A program made the translations under genes and the position numbers. From Annona cherimola (Eukaryota; Streptophyta; Magnoliopsida; Magnoliales; Annonaceae): 64,000 nucleotides of DNA. Under the pieces are notes generated by a model. That model was not told the DNA's origin. It did no database searches and worked only from the letters and a program-made list of their open reading frames with translations. The stretch is from contig CM059971.1 of NCBI GenBank assembly GCA_030490835.1, positions 126,140,564 to 126,204,563 of the forward strand, given 5' to 3'. This document shows positions 1 to 10,456 of this stretch, piece by piece; the stretch's first letter is position 1; the number at the start of each line of letters is the position of its first letter.

Positions 1-150
1 TGATAATTGATATAAATTGTTGATTTGTTTTTGCTTATTTCTAATATAGGTAGAATTATTGTGATTCACACAAAAATATCTAATTGTGGGTGAATATTAT
101 AAAAATGTTACTTAGGTGGTTAATTAAATATGGAAGATTCAAGTAATATG

Positions 151-414
151 CAAGACAAGACTAATTGAAAGTTTGACCAAGAAACTTGCAAAAGAATAAT
201 GACGCGAAAGATTGTTTTTGATGAATTTCCATTTAAATTGGTTGAGAATGAAGGGTTTAGAGAATTTTGTAAAGTTGTGCAACTACTCATTAAGCATGTT
301 TCTAGAACCACTGAAGATCGGTTAAGAGCATCTCCAAAGGATGCAGAATATGAAGAATTTATTAATCAACTAGACAAATATGCAAAAGGTAAAATATATT
401 TTTATATGTTTTAA
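151..414 (+). pseudogene. hAT-type (RICESLEEPER-like) transposase fragment
   Basis: A short reading stretch contains the segments FDQETCKRIM and DEFPFKLVENEGFREFC, which resemble the region after the BED zinc finger in plant hAT-family transposases (typically a motif of the kind EFPF..VEN.GFR.F). Only about 70-80 residues remain and no catalytic core or zinc finger is visible. A stop interrupts the frame upstream and the following sequence is not recognisable. I read it as a decayed or domesticated fragment cut by the window or by rearrangement; family assignment is from remembered motif similarity. Confidence 0.5.
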
Positions 415-1388
415 TTATTTAACATACTTTCGATACTATTTTCTTCCATAAAAATACTATTTTCAAACTACTATTAGTTGTTTTTATAGGAAGTTGATGA
501 ATCATCAATATGCAACTCTTTACCTCATCTTCCACCAAAATATTAATTTAGACAAGGTATTAATTATAACTTTGAACATATAAACATTGTTCCTCCTTAA
601 GTCTAATTATATAATATAATATCAGATTGTTGCATTTTCTGTTAGGGAAAAAGAGTTTGGCTTGGTGATAGTTTGAAGACAAGAAGAATGACAACTATGT
701 TGCAAACTTGGGATGTTTTATTTGATTGTGTTGTAACTCAAGTGCGTATGTTGGATATTGTAATTTGGTTCATATAATTTAGTTGTGTGAGCTTGAGACT
801 AATAGTTGGATATATGTTGTACTTGTAGTAATCGTAAATTTGACTTGATATTGTACCTCTTCATTCTCCTGCTTGATGCAAAGAGAATATCTACATGAGG
901 TTTCTTATTTCTACTCTTAATTATTCTTGAATTGTCTTGTTTTAAAATAAAAAAATTATCATTTTAAACTTCTTTTTGGTGGTCTATTCGAAGTTGAATG
1001 AGTATGGGATCTGTAACAAAAATATGTTGATGGAGAATTCCAACCTGAATTCGAACCCGAAACTCAACTTGAACCTGAATTTCAAAAATAGGTTTAGAGT
1101 TTAAGTTTACAAATAGGGTTGGGGTTGAGGTGAAGCTGGGTTTCATGAGCCCGAGCTGCACCCCTACTTATGAGTTGTCCGTGGACCCCCGGTAGGGTTT
1201 TTGGAACGGTTCCTAAAACCTAACTGCTCTTTATCAGTTGGAATCTGTGCAGCTGGAATTCATCTCCTCTTTCTAATTTTGCTGCTAATTCCTTCCAAAT
1301 TACGATATTGGTATCTTTCATCTAGTTCTTCAATGCAATTCTAAGCAGCGAAAGTTCTGCCTCGGTGAAAATTATTGACACAGGTGAA
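415..1388. other. intergenic stretch, AT-rich
   Basis: I see no supportable gene here. A possible small exon-like piece follows a polypyrimidine tract near 488, perhaps part of the same decayed transposase locus. The last 200 bases hold the promoter and 5' leader of the downstream WD40 gene. Confidence 0.4.
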
Positions 1389-4300
1389 ATGAAAGTTAAG
1401 GTGATTTCTCGCTCAGCCGATGAATTCACGCGTGAACGTAGCCAAGATCTTCAGGTGATTTTTAACTTCTTTTGAGGATTTGTGCAATGCTTGATACGAG
1501 AAACTTGTGATTCTAGGAATGATGAACATTGATGGTGAGCTGAATGCAAATCTAGAAAAATGACTTTTTGTTTAGATGTCAAAGAGATTTTTGCATTAGG
1601 AAGTGGTTTTTGTATTCATGGGAGTGGGATGGAGATTTGTTGCAGTGCTTTCTGGCAAATGATTTTTGCACCTTCCTGAGCCCTAGGTTTTCCTTAGATT
1701 TGATTATCCTTTCTGGAAGTGCAATTCTGTGATTGAACTAAAGGATGTCCGTAATTTCAAACTGCATATTTTACAGAGAGTTTTTCGAAACTATGATCCT
1801 AGCTTGCGCCCTCAAGAGAAAGCCACTGAATACGTCCGTGCCCTCAATGCTGCAAAGTTGGATAAGGTTTTCTTTTTCCTCCCAAAATTGAACCATCATA
1901 GATAGGTCTTTTCTTTTGACTCACCATTTTATTCTCCTCATCAGATATTCGCAAGACCTTTCATTGGAGCTATGGATGGCCATATTGATGCTGTGTCATG
2001 TATGGCAAAGAATCGTAACCATTTAAAAGGAATATTCTCGGGTTCAATGGATGGGGGTAATGTGTTTCAACTTCATTTTATTGTCCCTTTTATTCTGGCT
2101 TTAGATTGTTTGCTTGATGGCCCTGTGTATGTTTTGTCCTTTATTTAGCCAAATCCAGCCAAACAGAGCAATGCACATCCTCTCTAGTTTTTTAGGAACA
2201 AGGTAGCGACACAGACCTGGATGCAGAAATTCTGACTTGTAATTTCAGCCAATTATTCACTACTGAATTATAATTTCAGTTTAATTCCATTTTTTATTTT
2301 TTAAAAATTAACCTATGCTGAAAAATTCTTTTATCCTTTTTTTGGTTATTTTTTATAAGTGAAATGGACGCAAATCTAATTGTGATACTGCTGATGCTTG
2401 GATCATTTCTTTAATATTTGTTTGTGATTGAACATTTAGTCAGAAATGCCTAATATGTCTAAAGGAAGAGCGATAGGAAAAATATATATTTTTCTTTGGT
2501 AAATTGATTCGGGTACATGCTACATATTTGAAAAATGACATTCACTTCTGTAGTTTAAAAGTGCAAGATTCTAATTGATTTAGTATTTACCTTTTCCTTG
2601 CCTGGCAGATATTCGTCTTTGGGACTTAGCATCCAGGTACGGCTTTTGACTCTTGTTTGGTTCAGTTTCTTACTTTTTATAATGAATCATGTAGATACTG
2701 AAGCAGGTAGTTGCAATAAAATGCTCGCATGAAGATGAAGATAATAATAGTGCATGCTTCTGTTCAAATGGCAGTTTTTGAATCTATATCATGCACAACA
2801 GTTGTGTGTAGGAATTTGATCATGCATTCCGATGCAGAATAAGATGGAGTAGTGCTGACAAAGGCCATCTTAGGTGATTAATATTTTGTGTTACTGTTGT
2901 AATGATACTTTGTCTGAAACAATAAACAGGCAGACAATTTGCCAGTTCCCAGGGCATCAAGGTGCTGTTCGAGGCTTGGCTGCATCAACAGACGGTCGCA
3001 TTCTCATATCTTGTGGAAGTGATTGCACGTAAGGATGGGCATGTTATCTTTGATTCCAGTGTGTTTGGTAATGAGGAAAATGTTTTTTTTCTTTCTTTCT
3101 TTTGTGGGGTTGGGGGGGGTGGGGAGGGGGGTGGGGAGGGGAGGGGAGAAGGGGGGGAGGTCGATGGAATTGTGGGAAAAATTTTGAATAGGTGAGAGTG
3201 ATGTGGGTAATTTTTAGAAATAAAGAGAATTAACGATAAAAAAAATATATAGGAGGAAATGTGAAATAGTGATTGAAAATATAAGTAATTATTGGAGAAA
3301 GTAGGGTTATTAGTTAGTTAAAATATTAAATCATGTCAAAAAGGTGAAGAAAGTAGTGGGAAATGTATAATACTTTAGAGGTGTACTAGCTGTGTAGTTC
3401 TGTGGACTGTGGTATCAGTTGCACATAAGCACATGGGTCAAGGGTTGGAGTCCTACCCAATGCACTTGCCTTTCAAAGCAAAAGAGGCAAATGTTGTTAT
3501 TACCCAGTGCACTTAACTTTCAAAGCAAAAGCAAATAATTTTTTTTTCACTCTCTCTAATGTTGCCAGTGTTAGGCTATGGAATGTCCCTTCTGTGGATA
3601 TTTTTGGTTCAGATGGCTCGTCTGATGATGATTCACCCAAGGTCAGCTGTTTCTTCATCGGAACCATCTCTTATGCAGTGCTTATGTTTTATATTAAATT
3701 GCTGGACCTCCTAAATATACCTTCTAATTTTCAGCCACTCGCTTCTTATGTTTGGAAGAATGCTTTCTGGTGAGTGCTTTAAAGTTGAGCGTTGGAGTGG
3801 GTTTTGTACGTATAGAATTTAATAGCCTCAAAATACATACAGTTAGTTTCCTTTTTTAAAAAAAAAAAATGGAATGCAGCTAGCTTTTTAAATATACATG
3901 TTCTGAATGTTCTTATTTTTTTTGGATCCTTTAAGTTATTAAAAAATTACAAATTCTGTTGTATCCTTAGGGCTGTAGATCACCAATGGGATGGTGAACT
4001 CTTTGCCACAGCTGGTGCTCAGGTTGATATATGGGACCATAACAGGTTTTCTTTCACCCTTCTTGTTCTGTGACTGTAACGGCTTGTATAATGACAATTA
4101 TGACATTATGATTGATAAAGTTAGTCTCATGTGAAAGGTCACAACCAGTGAACAGTTTTGAATGGGGGAAGGACACTGCTATCTCTGTTCGATTTAATCC
4201 AGCTGAGCTAGATGTCTTAGCAACCTCGGCTACGTATGTATAACTCTTTTTCCATTGCCATCTTCTTTAGAGGATATAAATTGTCTTCCAACAGCCATCT

Positions 4301-7300
4301 TTTTAGGATACTTGATGTAATAGCTAAATGTATTTTGCATGTTCTGCTTGCCAGTGTTGAACAATAGTGGATCTAAGCACTTCTCTGTCAGTTGTTGCCA
4401 ATATTATATTGAAACTGGAAGTAATCAGTCTTTATTTGGCTTTGATGCCCACACCATGATCTAATGTGATATTTCGTGCTTGAATTGTCAATATTTTCTT
4501 GAAACTGTCATTAGCACTTCATTTTGCTTTTGATCCATGATGAGTTTCCAATCATCATCATTTGCAGCAGCACCATATAATCTTGTCCCAATTACTAGTT
4601 GGCTAAATGTTGTTTGATATACAATTTCACTTGATCATGGTTTTTTTCTCACTAAACTGTAGGGGTTCCTTCCCCCCCTTTTGTATTATCTTTCTCCTTT
4701 TGGGCATCCCCTTCCTATGGTTTGCAACTGCAACCTACTCAGTGTTAACAAGTACAGCTTCTGGTTTCTATTATTATTATGGCCTAGAACCAAATCTCAC
4801 ACCAAAAGGGGATAAATTTCCTGGGGTTTTATATATGGATCTCAAGTTAAAAATAGTGTAATGCATTTTAAAATCTTGCGATTAAGCTGCCAAGCTAAAA
4901 CGGATAATATCATACTATGAGGCCCATAACCCATATGCTTAGGATCATTTTTTTGGATCTATGTTATGAGTGGTATCAGAGTGGACCCCTTCTAGTAGAG
5001 ATGTGATTTGGAGAGTCAGAGAGTTAATCTAGTGAAAGTTTGGGATGCAGGTAGAAGCCCATAGTTGAGTGTAGTTCGGGGACGAACTAGATGGAAGATA
5101 GTGAGCCTTTAATGGCCCAGAACTGAATCCTACATTAAAAAAGAGAGAAGAGTTCTCAGGGGCTTACATGTGGTCTCAGGTTAAAAATAGTGTGATGTGT
5201 TTTAAAATTGTGCGGCTGAGCTACTAGGCCAAGGTGGACAATATCACTCCGTGAGGCCTATGGTCCATGGGCCCAGAATTGTTTTCCCAGATCTGTGTAT
5301 TACAGTTACAGTCAGACCAATAATTTTAGTCTATTTCTCACTATCTGGATGCATTAATTTCTAAATTATGCATTTCGCACATCAATCTTGAATTTCCACA
5401 TCTTTAATTTGGCCATTGAACAAATTGTGTTCCTACTGGACGTTTTGTTTCATGGAAGGTTGCTGTTCTCACAAAGATTGAATAAGATTCTACTTCCAAA
5501 TTTAATTTATTCGGGTGTCTAGATATCTCCACTTGTGCTTTAGGGCAATACATGTTAGCAACATCTTTATTATCTCTTGCTACCTGAATTGCTGGTCAAA
5601 TTATCATCTATTTCTGGGGATTATTAGACTTGCATGGCCAATCTTTTCATATTTTGTTTTTACTTTGACCTTGAATGTGATTGCTTTCACTTGAATACTG
5701 TGAATGGTTATACATAAGATTGTATCATTTGCAAAGTTACAATTGTGTTCATAATTATTTTGGGGCATTTAAAATGGCCTTGAATTTATTTTTCTGGTCT
5801 GCAGAGGCAACTTTTTTTATTTGTTTATTTTTTGTTTTTCAGTGATCGTAGTATAACACTGTATGATCTGCGCATGTCATCACCAGCAAGAAGAATTATT
5901 ATGAAGGTATAGTGGTATCTAATTCTTTGTAAACTTGGCAACCTTGAATGATCATACTATATGAAGTACTTTTGTTTAATATGTGACTTGCCTTTTCTGT
6001 TACATCATCTCTTTATATTCATATATTTTCGTGTTTATTCTTATTGGATGACACACTGCTCCAAAGAATGTCATTCTTCCTGCCTTTGTCACTTTTGTAA
6101 GAAGTTAATTTTTAAGTCTTTTTCCTGTAACAGACAAAAACCAATTCCATCTCTTGGAACCCACGGGAGCCTATGAACTTTACAGTGGTAAGTATTTCTA
6201 TTTAATAATTTTTCATTTTAAATGAATTATTTTGCGTGGGAGCTAGGTCCAACTTTACAGCAGTATGTTGGAAACTAACTTCTAAAGATGTGGTGTTTCT
6301 TTCCTTCAGGGGTTAGATTTCCTTAGTGTTTTATTTCAGTAGTAGTTTTTGCTTCCATAGCTTTGGCATTTGTTTCCATCTGGTTTTAGATTTCATTATT
6401 ATTTGAGCTTCCATATCTGTGGCATTTCTTTCCTTCAGGATTTATATCGGTTCTAATCTTGTTAGTGGAGTGCATTTATTTTTATTTTATTTTTCTCCCA
6501 TGAGAATGTGGGCCCAAGTGTATTTAATTCAGATACCCAATTTTACAATTTTTTTGATGGATATGTATATATTTTCTTCTGAATTTTAAAAATCAAAAGT
6601 TTTTGGGCATAAAATTACTTAAATACCCCTCAAAACTATTGATTTTGAAAATTTAGAAAAAACTATATACACGTCCAAAAATTGTAAAATTTGATGTATG
6701 AGTTAAATACAATTGAGCCGACATTCTCATTTTTTTTTTTTTTCCCAAAAAACACCTATGCTCAGGCTGACAGGAGTTCTTGTTAGCGCAGGCTAACAAT
6801 ATCTGAACCCTGTTCAGATTTCCTTGGTATTTTGTGCTTCCACAGTCGTGGCATTTCATTTCATAGTTTTTTTTTTTTTTTTTTGGGGGAAAAATGTATT
6901 AACTTCCTCAGTGTTTGTTCTTGCATATCTGCAATTTCCGTAATGTCTTTGGTTGGGTCTCTGCATTGGTAACAAGAGATGTACATGCCTCAGTCTAGCA
7001 ATGTTGCGGGGCTAACCCTGAGTTGTTATAAATTGATGTGTATGCAGGCAAATGAAGATTGCAACTGCTATAGCTATGACTCAAGAAAACTAAGTGAAGC
7101 CAAATGTGTGCACCAAGACCATGTTTCTGCAGTGTGAGTGGTTCAGGAAATGGTAGCTTAAATGTGTCTTTATTTCTCAGTACCAGTATCCCTTATTTCT
7201 GCTCAAACTTGTTGTTCTGCGTGCACTTTACTGTGTTTCAGGATGGATATTGATTATTCACCCACTGGTCAGGAATTTGTAACTGGTTCCTATGATAGGA

Positions 7301-8921
7301 CGGTGAGTTGTGATTTCATTATTTTGTCCTTGAAATTTTACCTGCCACAAGAAAGACAGCTACATCATAATTTCGTTGTTTGTCATTTAGGGTCCATTTG
7401 GATAAAGGTTTTAAAAAAAGAACTTTTTTACTGTTTCCTATACACTGTTTGATATAATTTGATATTTTAACGTAACTTCAATACTTTTTCTATTATTACC
7501 TTTGTGTTACAATCATTTTTTCACATCTTTCCATACAACTACCTATCTATTTGATCTTTATTTTCTTCTCCTAATCATTATTCCCTATAATTTCGCATCA
7601 CACTCACATTTTCAAAATTTTCCCCTTTTTAACGTCTATCGAAATGGATGCTTGTTGTGTTTTGTCTGTCATTTTCATGTTAATCAATGGCAATCACCTT
7701 TCTGCAGGTGCGGATCTTCAAATATAATGGTGGTCACAGCAGGGAGATCTACCATACCAAGAGAATGCAAAGGTGTTTTTCCCCCTTCTTATTTTGGATT
7801 GAGAATTTTTTCAAGCTTGTTGGAGGTTCAAGTAGGCTGGTTAATGGTTATATTTTGTTTTTCATGTGTTAGCAAGGAATGTCTAGATGTTTTATTTAGT
7901 AACCTGAAAATTTCTTTGTGCTGAAAAGTTTACAACTTATTTGATATTTTAATTTCATCCACTTGAATACATAAGCAAGTGATGTATGACAAGTTCCTTT
8001 TATTGTTGTTAGGGTATTCTGCGTCAAGTTCAGCTGCGATGCCTCTTATGTTGTTTCTGGTAGTGATGACACCAATCTTCGGCTATGGAAAGCAAAAGCA
8101 TCAGAGCAATTGGGGGTTGTAAGTAACCTGCTTACCATGCCTTGTCGGAGTTTGGAATGGCATAATTTGGATTCACCATTATTATTATCAACTGGATCCA
8201 CCATTATGTTATTTAATTTTGTGGTCAAATCAAATAGTGATCCCAGAGTGGCAATTGGGATGCAACTTAGCTAGGTTGGATCAAATTGGTAGTCAATGCA
8301 TGCCCATCCCTCAAGGAAACTGTGTTCAAAATCAAGTTTAGTTGGGTTTGGTCGTGCATGAATAATCTTTGATGGAAATGATAGGTATGGCTCCATCAAA
8401 CAAAAAACATTGTCCTGTCAAATACAAACAATCCTGATCAGTTTGGTATCATCACACTCTCTCTATATAGGTTAACCAAGTTATTTGTTTTCGATGCCAG
8501 CTTCTGCCTAGGGAACAAAAGAAACAAGATTATCTCGAAGCTGTCAAGGAACGTTACAAGCATCTTCCTGATGTCAAACGTATCATTAGGTATTGTCCTG
8601 TTTTTCCTGAACTTTTGTTGAGGCCTCCTTTTTGACAGAGCAGACCAGTTCGTAGAATGATTACTGTCAGTAAAGAATAAATTAATCCAATCTCTATTGA
8701 TCTGTTGACTCTCGATGGATGATCTCTGGCCAATACTAACTTAGGAGACTTGTTGCAGGCATAGGCACCTGCCAAAACCGATATACAAGGCAGCCACCTT
8801 GAGGCGCACCATGGTGGAAGCAGAGAGGAGGAAGGAAGAGAGGAGGAGAGCCCATAGTGCCCCAGGAAGCATGCCCAGGGAACCTTTCCGCAAGAAAAGG
8901 ATCCTTGCAGAAGTGGAATGA
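1389..8921 (+). CDS. DCAF13: DDB1- and CUL4-associated factor 13 / SOF1-like WD40 protein (17 exons, 453 aa)
   Basis: Exons: 1389-1454, 1777-1866, 1945-2056, 2609-2636, 2930-3028, 3569-3641, 3735-3769, 3971-4045, 4138-4233, 5843-5906, 6134-6187, 7048-7133, 7242-7302, 7708-7772, 8013-8118, 8501-8589, 8759-8921. All introns are GT-AG and every phase joins, giving 453 residues, close to the roughly 445-452 residues of human and Arabidopsis homologues. The N-terminus MKVKVISRSADEFTRER is typical of SOF1. WD40 repeats fill residues ~60-350 (signatures LWDLAS, RLWNVP, IWDHN, LYDLR at 232-235, RLWKAK), and the basic Sof1 domain follows from ~355, with RHRHLPKPIY. Family role: U3 snoRNP/90S pre-ribosome factor for 18S rRNA maturation in the nucleolus, and candidate substrate receptor for CUL4-DDB1. 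Introns carry a TRIM, MITEs and a G-rich tract. Confidence 0.95.
3105..3160 (+). repeat. G-rich tract with G-quadruplex potential in DCAF13 intron 5
   Basis: More than ten G-runs of three or more lie within ~55 bases, just after a pyrimidine run and ~75 bases after the 5' splice site of intron 5. The tract is on the sense (RNA) strand. It fits a quadruplex-forming pattern by inspection; any regulatory role is inference. Confidence 0.6.
3385..3550 (+). mobile_element. possible tRNA-derived SINE remnant in DCAF13 intron 5
   Basis: A box-A-like TGGTATCAGTTG and a box-B-like GGTTGGAGTCC (one mismatch to GGTTCGANTCC) are spaced as in a tRNA-derived RNA polymerase III promoter. A short internal repeat around TTTCAAAGCAAAAG (3473 and 3520) and a T-run follow. 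No clear target duplication was found, so this remains tentative. Confidence 0.35.
4773..5304 (+). mobile_element. TRIM-type LTR element in DCAF13 intron 9
   Basis: Two related ~195-base direct repeats (about 4773-4969 and 5107-5304) share blocks such as AAAAATAGTGT, GAGGCC and TTTTAAAAT. They flank a ~135-base internal segment. Directly after the first repeat lies TGGTATCAGAG at 4971, the usual plant primer-binding site complementary to initiator tRNA-Met. There is no coding capacity. Size (~530 bases) and structure match a terminal-repeat retrotransposon in miniature. The repeats are diverged, so the insertion is old. A solo LTR of the same family lies at 28522-28761. Confidence 0.75.
6500..6730. 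mobile_element. fold-back MITE in DCAF13 intron 11 (family A)
   Basis: The first ~70 bases, from ATGAGAATGTGGGC, are mirrored as an inverted copy at the end, giving long terminal inverted repeats around an AT-rich centre. Its arm carries the same core (CCAAAAATTGTAAAATTT and the following TTAAATAC) seen in the elements at 25093, 32449, 32890 and 51175, so all appear to be one fold-back family. Confidence 0.65.
7383..7640 (+). mobile_element. MITE, family B copy in DCAF13 intron 13
   Basis: This non-coding AT-rich block has the family B order of landmarks: a pyrimidine-rich start, then TCACATCTTTCCATACAACT, a stretch resembling the TTTTAACTTTATT landmark, and an end like TTTCAAAATTTT. Other copies lie at 22505, 33836, 39413, 41453, 41716, 50945, 51575, 51835 and 60430. 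Boundaries are approximate. Confidence 0.55.
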
Positions 8922-10456
8922 ATTGTTACACATGCGTGCATTGGACCGTGGTTGGTCTGTGAATCAAGCTGGCAGATCGTCATAAATTCAAAATCACAGG
9001 GTTGTCGCTCTCTGTATTTTTGGTTTTTTAGATCTTTTCCGAAGTGCACTTGGGGTTGTTTTCTGTATATAATAGCGGTTTTGGTCCTCAAGTCATTTCT
9101 GGACTCTGGAGTGCAGGTTTAGCAGGTAGAGTCCAATTTATACTGGTTCCGTCTCTTTTTCAGCCTGCTGAGGCATTATGACATTGAGGGTGGGGGGTCC
9201 TTGGGCAATGAATGGATGTGCAATGCTTATAAAGGCTAATAATCCAGTGTGACCTATTGCTTTTTATATTATATATATATTTTTTTATAAAATCTAAACC
9301 ATTTATAATATTTATCCATGGAACATACTTCCAAGGGTTCTGAGCTAATGCAACCGAGGTGCATGGTCATGTTCTTGCAATGTACTCTTTTTGATTTTTT
9401 TTTTTAAATTTTAATTTTTTTCAAAAAAAATTTAGACGTTTTATTATCTTTATTAACAAATATTTATGCCAATACAAGTATAGCTTGATTGGTTAAAGTC
9501 TCGGCTTTGTCCAAGTGGTCGGAACATTGATCCCTGTTAGGAGCATTATGCCTTTGTTTGAAGTGCATCCAGCAGAAGAAAAGATACATATGATAAAAGC
9601 TGCAAGGTAAATTGGGCTTGAATCATAACAACCGTGAGTAATATGGTAAAAAAGAAACCATGAAAAAAATAGATATTTATTTATGATGGGAAAAATCTTC
9701 TAAATACAAGTGATTTTAATATCATAAACAAATATACATCTTAATGTTATCGATGGTTAAAATTTTTTTTTATTAGAATGTTGATTCCATTGTATGTGTG
9801 ACTTGTAAAATAAACACAAAAAATGACAAAAATGACAACTCTTTCTCTGTTGGTAAAAAAAGCTATGCGAGTATGTATGTTACACGGATTGGACTACTGA
9901 CAGGTTAAACAAGCTCAATCCTCACTGATTTAAACAGATTATACAAGCCATGTAAATCGGATGGGAGGTTGAAAAAATCTCATCCTTAATCCGCCACAAA
10001 CCGAGTTCAATTGGACAGATGCAACTGAACCTAACCTGGTTAGGTTCTTACTGCTAATGTAACGTACAAAAGTTTCATGTAGGTTCCTAATAGTCTCAAG
10101 TTGTGGAGATCATATGCCTGACAACTACAGCAGCTACTTAAACCTATAAACATAAACTTTCTTCAAACCAGAATGAAAACAAGTGGAATGATTTTCGCTA
10201 TTCCCAAAATTTTCAATCCAAACGCTCAAAATATAAACAAAAAGAGTGGCAGAGATGGCGTCTAAAGCTTCAAGCCTTGCTATTTCCCCCAATTTCTATC
10301 TCAGTTGAAAATAACAAAACGACCTCTCCCCCTCCAAAGATTTCATCACAATCACAACATATTTTTTCTCTCCTTGTAAGACTAGCCCTCCGGCAGTTTG
10401 TTTTCCAATGTTGGTATCATAAGTTACACAACAATAAATAGCAAATCACATGGTAG
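8922..10456. other. intergenic between convergent DCAF13 and CBP20 pseudogene
   Basis: The stretch holds the DCAF13 3' UTR, then AT-rich sequence without a recognisable gene, and finally the 3' side of the CBP20 pseudogene on the other strand. No clear repeat boundaries were found. Confidence 0.5.

Noticed and set aside
7502..7924. 140-codon open frame in DCAF13 introns 13-14
   Set aside because: It covers a MITE, intron sequence and an exon in a different frame; the exon is fully explained by the WD40 reading.
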